NCBI GenBank assembly: GCA_964627935.1
Contig: CAZVLB010000006.1
Location: 62,001-126,000, forward strand
Direction of reading: 5' to 3'
Origin: JAABVY01 sp964627935
Lineage (GTDB): Bacteria; Zixibacteria; MSB-5A5; JAABVY01
DNA length: 64,000 nt
Of this stretch, positions 42,910 through 52,063 are shown piece by piece. The position numbers were made by a program, and so were the translations under genes. Within the stretch, counting starts at the first letter, position 1. Each line of letters begins with the position of its first letter. The notes below the pieces were generated by a model, which searched no databases, was not told the DNA's origin, and saw nothing but the letters and a program-made list of their open reading frames with translations.

Positions 42910-44269
42910 ATTCATCAAGTTCGAAGTCGGAGAAACTGAGATGTATATCGCCGGGCTCGAAGGTCCTGGTTATACGTGCATATGTATAATTCAAACTGTC
43001 CTTAAGCTCCAGCACATGATAACCCGGTTCAAGAAGCAATTTGCCATCCAGGAATTGACGGGCGGGTCCCTGGGGCACCATATCCACATATAGAATATCA
43101 TCGATCAATGAATCCGGGAATTCGGTCAGACTGATATTGGTAGTGGCGGAAACCTGGGCAGGAGAAAGATCATTAGTGGATTCCTGCGAACGGCCGCTTA
43201 TCGAGGCAATCAGGCTGTCTATCTGCGGTTTGATCCCGCCCACATCATAGCGGTAGGCAAGGTATCCGGCCCCCGCAAGAATAAGGATAAAAAGCAGAAA
43301 AAGCCAGCCCCCCTTCCTGCGCCTGCGTTTTTCGCCGTAAACCGGGATGGGCCGGGTGGCCTTTTCAGGTTCTGTCTCCGGTATATTTTCGGATTGAGAC
43401 CCAAAATTTGCCCGCAGGATGTCGTCCTCCTTGCGCAGTTCCTCATCGGATTCTTCTTCAATAGTGGCCTGAATCAGTTCTTTCTCAAAATCAGCCGGGC
43501 CATCACTTTGATCTATCCGAATCAACGCTACCGTGATATTATCTTCACCGCCCGCGGCATTGGCCCGCTCAATAAGCTCCCTGGCCATCTTATCCAGGTT
43601 TTGGCCGTCCTGCGAAAGAGTCTTTAGAATGTCGGAATCAGAAACGAACCCGCACAGGCCATCCGAGCAAAGCAGATAAATATCACCATCGGCAATACGA
43701 TCCTGCCTGATATCAACCTTGACCGCTTCACGGGTACCCAGGGCACGGGTAATGACGTTTTTATTGACGAATGTTTTAGATTCCTCTTCGGTAAGCTGAT
43801 TTGAGTTGATCAATTCATTGACCCAGGAATGATCCACTGTCATTTGTTCCAGGTTGCCGTTGCGCAGACGATATGCCCGGCTGTCACCGACATGGCAGAT
43901 GATAATATGCTCCGGCTCAACGCGTGCCGCAACCACAGTGGTACCCATGCCGCGCATATCCGCATTTCTTGCTGACTTGTTATATATTCTGCGGTTTGCC
44001 AGCCGGATAGCATGTACCAATGTCCGTCCGGAATCATGAAATCCCTCATCGAGCTGCCAACTCCCGGGAATTTCACCACCCTTTTGCGGATCCTCCATCA
44101 CATCGCCGATCGTGTCAACAGCCAGCTGCGAGGCGATTTCTCCTGCGGCATGCCCCCCCATACCGTCGCAGACAACCGCCAGGTTTTCCTTACGGACAAC
44201 GCGGACATTGTCCTCATTGAGTTCCCTTACCAGACCGACATCGGTCAGTGCTTTTATTTCAATTTTCAC
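42908..44269 (-). CDS. Membrane-anchored PP2C-type Ser/Thr phosphatase
   Basis: 453 residues from GTG 44269 with AGGT upstream. Residues 1-250 form a PP2C domain with its metal residues: RELNEDN (Asp20), CDGMGGH (Asp35), GDSRAY, CSDGLCG (Asp203) and GGEDN (Asp243). An acidic linker and a basic patch (EKRRRRKGG) lead to one membrane helix (WLFLLFILILAGAGYLAY, about 322-340). About 110 residues outside end in a PEGA-like strand pair (FLDGKLLLEPGYHVLELKD). This is the last gene of the injection-system operon and should reverse the phosphorylation made by the kinase at 45686, like PppA in type VI systems. Residues KATRPIPV just before the membrane may be phosphorylated; that is a guess. Confidence 0.92.
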   Translation of the reverse strand: MKIEIKALTDVGLVRELNEDNVRVVRKENLAVVCDGMGGHAAGEIASQLAVDTIGDVMEDPQKGGEIPGSWQLDEGFHDSGRTLVHAIRLANRRIYNKSARNADMRGMGTTVVAARVEPEHIIICHVGDSRAYRLRNGNLEQMTVDHSWVNELINSNQLTEEESKTFVNKNVITRALGTREAVKVDIRQDRIADGDIYLLCSDGLCGFVSDSDILKTLSQDGQNLDKMARELIERANAAGGEDNITVALIRIDQSDGPADFEKELIQATIEEESDEELRKEDDILRANFGSQSENIPETEPEKATRPIPVYGEKRRRRKGGWLFLLFILILAGAGYLAYRYDVGGIKPQIDSLIASISGRSQESTNDLSPAQVSATTNISLTEFPDSLIDDILYVDMVPQGPARQFLDGKLLLEPGYHVLELKDSLNYTYARITRTFEPGDIHLSFSDFELDE

Positions 44270-44275
44270 GCCGAC

Positions 44276-45685
44276 CTACTTCAAAACCATAATTAAAATA
44301 ATAGCTATCAATAACAGCGCAACCGCGCCGATCAAAAACGGCACATAACGATTCACACCCAGTTGCGAGACAGTCACCCGTGCAGGGTCGGGAGGCGAAT
44401 AATCCAGGTCACCCTCCTCGCAAACCCTGAACACCGTGTCATCTTTCATTGACATGATATGAATTATATCCCGTGGCTTGAGCTGTACCTTCTCATCTCG
44501 ATCCATCTCTCTCTGATTAATTTTCGTGCGCATCTGACTGGCCGGATCGGAGAGATAATAGCGTCCATTTGAATACTCTATTCTGGCATGTTCACGTGAG
44601 ATGCTTTTATCCAGTTCTCCCTCGGAATCGAGACGGATAACGATATCATTTTGCTTGCGATCCCGTCCGATTTTGGTCAGGTCCTTTTTAAGCTTGAATT
44701 TCTTGCCCTTGAGCGGACCATCGACAGCAACAAGGAACCAGTCTAGTTCCTCCGGCTCGGGTCGCGGACGTTCTTTCTGCGACTGTGGCTGCGGAGGAGG
44801 CTCTTCGCCACCATAACCCGACAGGACCTTGGTTTTGCGCGAATCCTCTGCCGGTTCAGGCTGTTTGGGTTGTTCCGCCCCGGGCTCAGGCCCTGATTGC
44901 GGTGGAGGTTCCTTTTCAGCCGGCTTTTCCGGCACCGGCGGCTCTTTCCTGACCGGCGGTTTTTTATTCGGTTCAGGAGGAGCCGCTTTCGGTTCTTCTT
45001 TCGGCTTCTCTTTTGGAGGTTCCGGAGCCTGATCCAGATTGATTTCCTGTGTCTTTACATAATGTATATCATCAGATTTTTTCTCTTCGGGACTGGGAGC
45101 GGGTTCCTGTTTTTGTGGTTCCGGCTTCTGTTCCAGTTTCTGTTTCTGTTCCTCGACAGCCTGTTTGGCCTCTCCGGCGGCTTCCTCGCCTCGTTGCGGC
45201 TCCACTTTTTCATCATCTTTTCCGACTTCAGCACCGGTCGGTCCTGGCTGAGGTGGTATCGGCGTTTCCGCCACAGGTTCAGGCGCAGGCGGTTTTACCT
45301 CGGGTATCTCCTGACGCTGTTCCGGTTGACCCGGCTCTGCGGCCGGTTTCTTCTCAGGCTCCACCAGTTCCTTCGGTTCGGGGATTTCATCCGGCAATAC
45401 ATTCAGAATCAGGTCATAGTCCTCGATACGAATCGTATCGCCATCCTCCAGCCTGACATCGCCTTCAACCCGTTCGCCGGTTACAAAAACGGGCGGTATA
45501 TGCGTTATCAGCTGCAGATGAAAGCCGTCCTGTTTAAGAAGCAGTATGGCCTGTTCGGGTGCAATCGATGGATCCTCAATACAGACATCACATCCGCTGG
45601 AGCATCCAATCTTGATTTCTTCTTTGCCGGGAAGATTAAATGTCTTGATAATTTCCATATCTTTTTGAACTATGATCTTCGGCAT
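44276..45685 (-). CDS. Tail-anchored FHA-domain protein with long Pro/Glu-rich linker
   Basis: 469 residues. Residues 1-95 look like a degenerate FHA fold (IKIGCSSGCDVCIEDP, with Cys28, Cys32 and Cys35 and no SxxH). Residues 100-310 are a Pro/Glu/Lys/Gln-rich disordered linker holding KTKVLSG (Thr285). A canonical FHA domain spans about 316-412 with Gly340-Arg341, Ser363 and His366, the residues that grip phosphothreonine. The C-terminus is a membrane helix (VPFLIGAVALLLIAIILIMV), so the protein is tail-anchored with both domains in the cytoplasm. It lies directly between the kinase and phosphatase genes. By analogy with Fha1 it may recruit machinery after phosphorylation. Confidence 0.88.
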   Translation of the reverse strand: MPKIIVQKDMEIIKTFNLPGKEEIKIGCSSGCDVCIEDPSIAPEQAILLLKQDGFHLQLITHIPPVFVTGERVEGDVRLEDGDTIRIEDYDLILNVLPDEIPEPKELVEPEKKPAAEPGQPEQRQEIPEVKPPAPEPVAETPIPPQPGPTGAEVGKDDEKVEPQRGEEAAGEAKQAVEEQKQKLEQKPEPQKQEPAPSPEEKKSDDIHYVKTQEINLDQAPEPPKEKPKEEPKAAPPEPNKKPPVRKEPPVPEKPAEKEPPPQSGPEPGAEQPKQPEPAEDSRKTKVLSGYGGEEPPPQPQSQKERPRPEPEELDWFLVAVDGPLKGKKFKLKKDLTKIGRDRKQNDIVIRLDSEGELDKSISREHARIEYSNGRYYLSDPASQMRTKINQREMDRDEKVQLKPRDIIHIMSMKDDTVFRVCEEGDLDYSPPDPARVTVSQLGVNRYVPFLIGAVALLLIAIILIMVLK

Positions 45686-48397
45686 TTAATCCCTTTCCAG
45701 CTCTATCTCGAACTTGTATTCTTTTTGCTTTTTGATACTCTTGCCGTCATCCCAGCGTTTATAGCCGTCCTTGCTGGCGATGAACATCCACTTACCGGGC
45801 CTAATATAAACAGAATGGCGTCCATATTCATTAGTTTTTCCAAGATGAATGCGTTCCCGGTCGCTTTTTTCTTCGGCCATAATATCCACGCCCTCGAGCG
45901 GATCATTATTCTTATCATCGACTACAACGAAGATCAGAATCGCCAGTTCTGACAAATCACGATCCGGTTGCCGTTCTTCTTCCTGCTGCTTTTCTTCTTC
46001 GCGATCGGACTCCTTGCGCATTACCGCTTTCAGTTCATTTTGCGTAACGCCCACAACAAAACTGGTGTCGACATAGCCATCCTTGCGGAAAAAGACGCGA
46101 TGCTCCACACCGGTCATTTGTAAATCGAGGGGAGTTTGCTCATTGATCTGTGAGACGCGCCCCTCACTTTCGATCCGATAAATATTGGCATTTATATCGT
46201 CGCCATTCTGATTGTCACGGGCCACAGCCTTGATCGAAACCTCACGGAACATCTCATAGAAAAGCGAACCCTCAAAATTTTCGGTAATTTCAACCGTGCG
46301 CTCTTTATCCAGAAATCCCGCCTTGACCAGTCTGATTTGTGAAACGCCAAAGGGAATCATGACCTTTTCCGGCGTGCGTCCGGCCGGTTCTTTCTTGTCG
46401 TTGATATAAACCTTGGCGCCCTGCGGCTTGGAGGATATCGTCACCTCTTTAAGGAACCTGCCGGTGATCCCGGGCAGATCATTCTCCTCGTTGTAATTGT
46501 AGCTCCAGAAGCTGTTGTTTTCCTCATTGAATTTGCCGGTTGCAACATGAAAGTTTTTAAGCGTTATCGGATTGATGGCATTGGCATGTTCCAGCCGAAT
46601 ATCTACCGAATCTCCAATTGGAAGTGCAACCAGGGCCGGCGTTGTTTTCCCGGTTTCTTTTCCATCAATAAATATCATCGCATCCTGAGGCACAGACTGA
46701 ATATAGGCCTGCTTACGCATCATGAAATTGGGAAATGTAATCTGGTCGCCGGATGCCAGGGTGAATGTCGTATCGACAGGATCGGCATCATCCATTTCAA
46801 GCAGCATGGAATACTGGCCATCATCCATCTCGGTAATTTGCAAAGGTGTCTTTCCGTAATCCTCGCCATTTATGGTAACCTTTGCTCCCTCCGGCACCGA
46901 ATTAATCCAGACACGATACTCGCCGCTGGGACCATTTTTCGGATCACCGCTGATCAGGCTGGCAATTATGAACAGGAATAGCAGAATAACAATTCCACCG
47001 CCGGCATAAACCCACACCCGCGGTTCGACCTTCTTCAATTTGGCGGAGATTTCCGCAAAACCGGCACCGGCTTTCTTTTTGCTATCCGCAAATGGCGACT
47101 GCCGTACGACTGTTTTGCCCTCTGATGACTCCTCATCCGAATACGCGCCCAGAATAGAAGTCTTGGCCTCATCAGATCCTTTATCATGAATAGTGGTTTT
47201 GGGTTCTTCTTCGGATGGGCTCTGATGAATTACGGTTTTTGCCTCTTCTTCGTGGGAAGGCTCCGGTTTTTCTTCCGGCTCACTGGGCTTCTCCGGTTTT
47301 TTCGGTTTTTTCGCTTCCTTTTCAGTATGTTTCGGTTCAGTTACCGGGCGAGCCGCCGGTTCGGGCGGAGCCTTGGTTTCCTCCTCGGGCGGAGGTGCCA
47401 TGGGAGTATTCAGAATCTGTGTCTTAATCTGCTCACCCTGATCCTCCGTTGATACTCGTTCCGGTTCCTCCTCTCTGACATACATGGCATGAACCAGCTT
47501 CGACAGCTCAGAAATCGGTTCGCCGGGATAATGCTTGCGTGAGAGGGTGTATAGATCGGCATACATCTCATTGGCGGAAGCGTAGCGTCTGGAGAGATCG
47601 GGATCGAGTGCTTTTCTTAAAATATGATGAAAATCATCAGGCAGTTTCATTTTATCCAGCGCGGACAGATTAAAATCGCCCGATGATATCTTTTTCATGA
47701 TCGTGAAATCCGAATCGCCCACGAACAGCTCTTTGCCTGTCAGCAGTTCGTAGAAGACAATACCCAGCGAGAAGATATCGCTCTGACGGCTGGCCTCTTT
47801 ACCGGCCAGCTGTTCCGGAGAGAGATAGGCCACCTTGCCCTTCACAAATCCGGTCTGGGTTTTCTGGGCGACACGATGACGGGCTTTGGCGATGCCAAAA
47901 TCAATCAGCTTCACCGATCCCTCGACAGTCAGCATAACGTTGGAGGGGGAAACATCTCGATGCACGATATTGAGCGGCTGATCGGTACGACGATCCTTGA
48001 GATTATGGGCATATTCCAGCGCTTTGCAGACCTCGCCGATGATATGCACGATCAGTTTGCGTGGCACCTCCTGCCCCATTTCATTGTAGCGGTCAATAAC
48101 ATCACGCAGGTCAACGCCCTCGATATACTGCATGATTATAAATACTTTGTTATCGGAGGTCTTCCTGAGGCTGTAGATCTGGACAATATTGGGGTGATTG
48201 AGCCGGGCAGTATTGACGGCCTCATCGATAAACATATCGACATACTGCTTGTCGCCCAGAAGCTCCTGCACGATTTCCTTGATCGCCACGGGCCGATCCA
48301 GGGTCAGGTCCCAGCCATAATAAATGGTCCCGAAACCTCCGCCCTTGATCTGGCGCAGTATCTCGTACTGATTGTCTATAATCCGCCTGGCGCTCAT
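45686..48397 (-). CDS. Ser/Thr protein kinase with membrane helix and PEGA sensor domains
   Basis: 903 residues. Kinase domain about 10-285: glycine loop KGGGFGTIY, Lys40, HRDVSPSN (146-153), DFG (166-168), activation segment and YLSPEQLAG. Residues 310-455 form a disordered linker with five Lys-Thr-x-Ile/Val sites (Thr326, 388, 401, 413, 429). A membrane helix (VYAGGGIVILLFLFIIASLI, about 463-483) leads to about 420 outside residues with at least three PEGA repeats (VWINSVPEGAKVTINGEDYG; QSVPQDAMIFIDGKETG; ISSKPQGAKVYIND) and two further beta domains. PEGA domains are envelope sensor modules. The start overlaps the previous stop (ATGA). Probably the PpkA-like kinase of the injection system. 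Confidence 0.93.
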   Translation of the reverse strand: MSARRIIDNQYEILRQIKGGGFGTIYYGWDLTLDRPVAIKEIVQELLGDKQYVDMFIDEAVNTARLNHPNIVQIYSLRKTSDNKVFIIMQYIEGVDLRDVIDRYNEMGQEVPRKLIVHIIGEVCKALEYAHNLKDRRTDQPLNIVHRDVSPSNVMLTVEGSVKLIDFGIAKARHRVAQKTQTGFVKGKVAYLSPEQLAGKEASRQSDIFSLGIVFYELLTGKELFVGDSDFTIMKKISSGDFNLSALDKMKLPDDFHHILRKALDPDLSRRYASANEMYADLYTLSRKHYPGEPISELSKLVHAMYVREEEPERVSTEDQGEQIKTQILNTPMAPPPEEETKAPPEPAARPVTEPKHTEKEAKKPKKPEKPSEPEEKPEPSHEEEAKTVIHQSPSEEEPKTTIHDKGSDEAKTSILGAYSDEESSEGKTVVRQSPFADSKKKAGAGFAEISAKLKKVEPRVWVYAGGGIVILLFLFIIASLISGDPKNGPSGEYRVWINSVPEGAKVTINGEDYGKTPLQITEMDDGQYSMLLEMDDADPVDTTFTLASGDQITFPNFMMRKQAYIQSVPQDAMIFIDGKETGKTTPALVALPIGDSVDIRLEHANAINPITLKNFHVATGKFNEENNSFWSYNYNEENDLPGITGRFLKEVTISSKPQGAKVYINDKKEPAGRTPEKVMIPFGVSQIRLVKAGFLDKERTVEITENFEGSLFYEMFREVSIKAVARDNQNGDDINANIYRIESEGRVSQINEQTPLDLQMTGVEHRVFFRKDGYVDTSFVVGVTQNELKAVMRKESDREEEKQQEEERQPDRDLSELAILIFVVVDDKNNDPLEGVDIMAEEKSDRERIHLGKTNEYGRHSVYIRPGKWMFIASKDGYKRWDDGKSIKKQKEYKFEIELERD

Positions 48398-49815
48398 TCG
48401 TCAGTTCCCTTGTCCTCAAAACCGAACCGTTCAAGATCAGAGCCGATAATCATTGCCGCCATGATCTTGGGCACATACTCGGTCGTCTCGTTATGCAACA
48501 TATCCCGCTTGACCAGGTACCAGAATCGGTTTTGATCAATTACATCAATTCGTCGCAAAGCACCGCCCACACGTCCGGGGCCGGTATTGTACGATGCCAT
48601 CGCCAGCATATAGGAATTATACAAATTATACAATTGTTTTATATATTTACAAGCCGCTTCGGTCGATTTTTTTGGATCGATACGATCGTCAATAACTCCC
48701 GGCTCCACTCTCAGGCCGAAATCTCCGGCAGTTGCGGGCATAAACTGCCATAACCCGCGTGCGCCTACAGGCGATGTTGCAGTGCTGTCAAATCCCGATT
48801 CGACAAATGCCAGGTAAACCAATTCCTCCGGCAGTCCATTGCCACGCAAAATCCGACGCATCATGCCCATATGCAACTCCGACCTATCCAGCGACTTTGC
48901 GAACCAGTTCCTCAGATTGGAAGTGAACTTATTTATATACTTTATCACACTCTCTGTAAAAATGAGCGGAATATCGTCCTGTGGGTCGCCCATCGTGGCC
49001 GAAAGCTCTCTCAGGCGCATTGTTACATATTCCTGCATGGTCTCTTCTTCGACAATTTTCTTCTCCGACCAGGGCTGATACATATAGCGATAGCCGGCAA
49101 ACAACAGCGCCGCCAGGAGGATAACCGGTATTACGATTTTGAAAAACTTACCCGCGCCCTTTCCTCCTCGAACAGCAGAACCGCCGACCATAATTTCCGG
49201 GCCATTATCACCGATCGTGAGCATATCCCCGGGACGGATATTCGCTGAGGACACCTTTTCGCCATTGACAAATGTACCGTTGGTGGAATTCAGGTCCTTG
49301 ATCGAGATACTGTCACCGGCAAAGTCGATCTCGGCATGCACACGTGATACCATCAGATGATCCAGCTCGATATCACATTCAGAATCCCGCCCGATCCTGA
49401 TTTTGCCGGGCGAGAAATTGTAATTCTTGCCACCTTTTACAGACAGATTAAGAACGCCTACCCGAGCTGAGGATGCCGGTGCTGTGCCTGATGCAGGTCG
49501 TGATGTGCGGCCATGTGATTCGGTGAATGTGATTTTGGCTTCAGGACCGCCCTCACCGAAGGCGACTTTATCCCCGAATGAGATGAAACCGGAATTGTGA
49601 CGGCTGCCGTTGACCAGTGTGCCATTGGATGACCCCAGGTCGACCAGGTAGAGCCCGTCGGCTTTGACCGTAAACCGGCAATGTTCAAATGATACTAAAT
49701 CAGATGATAAAGTCAGGTCGGCCTCGGGGGAACGGCCGACCAGAATATTATCCTGCGTGAATTTGATCCGTTTGCCGGTGTTTTCACCGGTTGTGAATTC
49801 GATAGTTGTCTCCAA
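48394..49815 (-). CDS. Double-FHA membrane protein with lytic transglycosylase domain
   Basis: 473 residues in an order I have not met as a described family. FHA 1 at about 22-90 (NILVGRSPEAD, VSFEHCRF, GSSNGTLVNG) and FHA 2 at about 138-205 (IRIGRDSECDIE, VSRVHAEI, NSTNGTFVNGE) both keep all phosphothreonine-binding residues. A membrane helix (KIVIPVILLAALLFAGYRYM, 226-245) is followed by a periplasmic SLT domain at about 320-430: catalytic Glu339 in AFVESGF, SPVGARGLWQFMPATA, and AMASYNTGPGRVG, close to MltD. So phosphothreonine binding inside the cell is tied to peptidoglycan cutting outside. It is translationally coupled to the kinase gene (4-base overlap). Confidence 0.92.
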   Translation of the reverse strand: METTIEFTTGENTGKRIKFTQDNILVGRSPEADLTLSSDLVSFEHCRFTVKADGLYLVDLGSSNGTLVNGSRHNSGFISFGDKVAFGEGGPEAKITFTESHGRTSRPASGTAPASSARVGVLNLSVKGGKNYNFSPGKIRIGRDSECDIELDHLMVSRVHAEIDFAGDSISIKDLNSTNGTFVNGEKVSSANIRPGDMLTIGDNGPEIMVGGSAVRGGKGAGKFFKIVIPVILLAALLFAGYRYMYQPWSEKKIVEEETMQEYVTMRLRELSATMGDPQDDIPLIFTESVIKYINKFTSNLRNWFAKSLDRSELHMGMMRRILRGNGLPEELVYLAFVESGFDSTATSPVGARGLWQFMPATAGDFGLRVEPGVIDDRIDPKKSTEAACKYIKQLYNLYNSYMLAMASYNTGPGRVGGALRRIDVIDQNRFWYLVKRDMLHNETTEYVPKIMAAMIIGSDLERFGFEDKGTDE

Positions 49816-49825
49816 GCCGCCTTAC

Positions 49826-52048
49826 CTATCTGCTTTTAAAGATAAATTCAACCGGCCCGATGCCGATGACATCATTATTTATCAGTGTTCTCCTCTTGAT
49901 CCTGTTTTTATTCACAAATGTGCCATTGGTGGAATCATTGTCGATCAATTCGTATTTTCCGCCGGCGTATTCGATCGTGGCATGATGACGGGAAACACCA
50001 TCGGAGGTCAATGTTATGTCATTTTCTTTGGCAGTGCCGATTATATTTGCGCCTTTCATCAACTGATACACATTCTGGGGCGCATCACCGGATTTGACTT
50101 CAAGCACAGCCTCGCCCAATGGCGCCTTTGCTCCCGACCGGGCTTTCTTCACTGCGATAATGATTATAATCAGTATCAACAGCACAATCAGCACAATCAG
50201 CAGAATCAGGCCATATTTCTCAAAAAAGCCTTCGCCCTTGATCTCCACTTTTTCACCGCTTGGTGCGCTGTACTCTCTGCCGGATGTAATCAGGTTGCCG
50301 TCCAGATCGATATCGGCGCTGACCTTGATTTCACCCTCTTCCGGCAAACCCTCGACTGTCACAAGGTACTGCCCCTGTATCAAAGCAATTGCCCTGCGGA
50401 AAAGAAAATAGATCATATCGCGCTGATCGACAGAATAGAAAAATCCGCCAGAGAGATCGGCGATCTTTTTCATGTCCTCCAGCATATCCGAGGATTTTTT
50501 GTTGTCGTATGCCAAAACGTTTATCTGTGGCAGGTCATGCGAATTCTTGTATTCCTCCAGCGTGCGGAATGTATTGCGACTGGATTTGCCCTGGCTGTTG
50601 GTAACCATTATGAAAATGGGGTAATTCTTTTCCGGGATCGTGTCATGGTAGTTTATAGCCGCAAATATGGCATCATACAGAGGGGCTTTCTCGGCATTGA
50701 ATTCCAGATTGCCTAATGCGCTCTTTTGCTTGGAGAATGAGTTCTCAAATGGCAGGGCCAGCTTCGGTTCCTGTGCAAACGAGAAGACCGCCACGCGATG
50801 ACGGTTTTCATCCAGCTTGCTGAAAAACTCGGTAGTAATCTTGGTGCGGATATCATCGATTTCCTTGCTGTTCAATCCCTGTGTTCCGATCAGGAAGATA
50901 AAATCTATTTTATCTGTATCAAATAACTGCGCGGCCTTGCTTGCTTTCAGTTCCTGTCCCCGCACTTCAACCACCGGGAAATTTTCCGCGATCAACCCAC
51001 GTGCGATATTGCGGTTGTTCTCAAAGACTGTGAGGATGACCTGCCCCTCTTCGGGCTTGACGTCATTGATCATTATATTGGCGACAGAATCAATATTATT
51101 GGAAACGACCGCCTTATTGATGATTGTCTCTTTGACGGTTTTTTCTTTTACAAGCGGGGGAAGTTCTGAAAGCTTGAATTTCCAGACTGTCTCATTACCA
51201 TTATCGAGAACATAGACCTCATCACGCCCGGCCACATCGATAGAAATGGGCTTGTCGAACATACCGCCGCCGAATGGCGGGCTCCATTCGCGCGATTCGA
51301 AATCCGCAGTGAAATAGACGAGCTTCCGATCTTCATCCAGAACAAACAGCTCGCCATGCTGATTTACACACAGGTCAACCGGTTCCTTGATTTCCTGTCC
51401 GCCGAATTTAACTGGCAGTTCCAGTATCAGCGCGGCATCGCTGTCGAATATCTGTACCGTTTTCTTCTTTTTATCGAGAATGAATATCCGTCCCTCATGA
51501 TCGACATCCACAGCGATAGGTTCATCGAAACCTGTGCCCTGCACGATTCCCAGATTCTGGCCATTTTCATTGAAGATCTTGACCTCTTTCTTATCCTTGT
51601 CGGCGACATAAACCTTGCCGTCACGGGCCACGGAAACCGACATGGGACGGTCGAAGGCTTTCTCGCCGCCTATTGTACCCTGACGCATGCCCTGGGGTGT
51701 GAAGCGTGAGAGTTCGTCCCGGTCGCGGTCTACAATATATACATAGCCGTCAATACCTATATCGATATCCTGGGGCACATCGATATCATCATCCTCCATC
51801 GACGGGATACTGCGCAGGTACTGGCCGTTTGATGAAAACACCTGCACCAGGTTGTTTTGGGCAGATCCGATATACAGTTCGCCTCCGGGACCGACATAGA
51901 TCGCCTTGACATTGGAGACTTGATTATCATCCTTGCCTTCGGGCAGTTTGATACGCGGCAGGTTTTCCACTTTCACAGCCAGGGCATTGACGCATAAAAG
52001 CAGAATTAATGCCAGTACGCCCCAGATAATTAAATTCCTTTTAGACAT
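49826..52048 (-). CDS. Beta-propeller/VWA/FHA membrane protein
   Basis: 740 residues from ATG 52048 (an ATG three bases earlier touches the GGAGGG site). A signal or membrane segment (LIIWGVLALILLLCVNALA) is followed by NHL-type propeller blades at about 45-295 (NVKAIYVGPGGELYIGSAQN; PMSVSVARDGKVYVADKDKK; PISIDVAGRDEVYVLDNGNE). A von Willebrand factor A-like domain at about 380-560 starts IDFIFLIGTQGLNS, without the full DxSxS metal motif. A very hydrophobic helix (LILLIVLIVLLILIIIIIAV) then leads to a cytoplasmic FHA domain (NIIGTAKENDITL, VSRHHATIEY, DSTNGTFVNK) in which Thr replaces the usual Arg after Gly. Propeller and VWA domains should be in the periplasm. It could carry an outside binding event to phosphothreonine partners inside. 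Confidence 0.88.
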   Translation of the reverse strand: MSKRNLIIWGVLALILLLCVNALAVKVENLPRIKLPEGKDDNQVSNVKAIYVGPGGELYIGSAQNNLVQVFSSNGQYLRSIPSMEDDDIDVPQDIDIGIDGYVYIVDRDRDELSRFTPQGMRQGTIGGEKAFDRPMSVSVARDGKVYVADKDKKEVKIFNENGQNLGIVQGTGFDEPIAVDVDHEGRIFILDKKKKTVQIFDSDAALILELPVKFGGQEIKEPVDLCVNQHGELFVLDEDRKLVYFTADFESREWSPPFGGGMFDKPISIDVAGRDEVYVLDNGNETVWKFKLSELPPLVKEKTVKETIINKAVVSNNIDSVANIMINDVKPEEGQVILTVFENNRNIARGLIAENFPVVEVRGQELKASKAAQLFDTDKIDFIFLIGTQGLNSKEIDDIRTKITTEFFSKLDENRHRVAVFSFAQEPKLALPFENSFSKQKSALGNLEFNAEKAPLYDAIFAAINYHDTIPEKNYPIFIMVTNSQGKSSRNTFRTLEEYKNSHDLPQINVLAYDNKKSSDMLEDMKKIADLSGGFFYSVDQRDMIYFLFRRAIALIQGQYLVTVEGLPEEGEIKVSADIDLDGNLITSGREYSAPSGEKVEIKGEGFFEKYGLILLIVLIVLLILIIIIIAVKKARSGAKAPLGEAVLEVKSGDAPQNVYQLMKGANIIGTAKENDITLTSDGVSRHHATIEYAGGKYELIDNDSTNGTFVNKNRIKRRTLINNDVIGIGPVEFIFKSR

Positions 52049-52063
52049 CATCCCTCCAGAGTC

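Noticed and set aside
44897..45952. 351-codon plus-strand open frame rich in Arg, Phe and Leu
   Set aside because: It is the antisense of the Pro/Glu-rich arm of the FHA protein and the end of the kinase gene; the composition is explained by the opposite strand and no ribosome site or domain is present.
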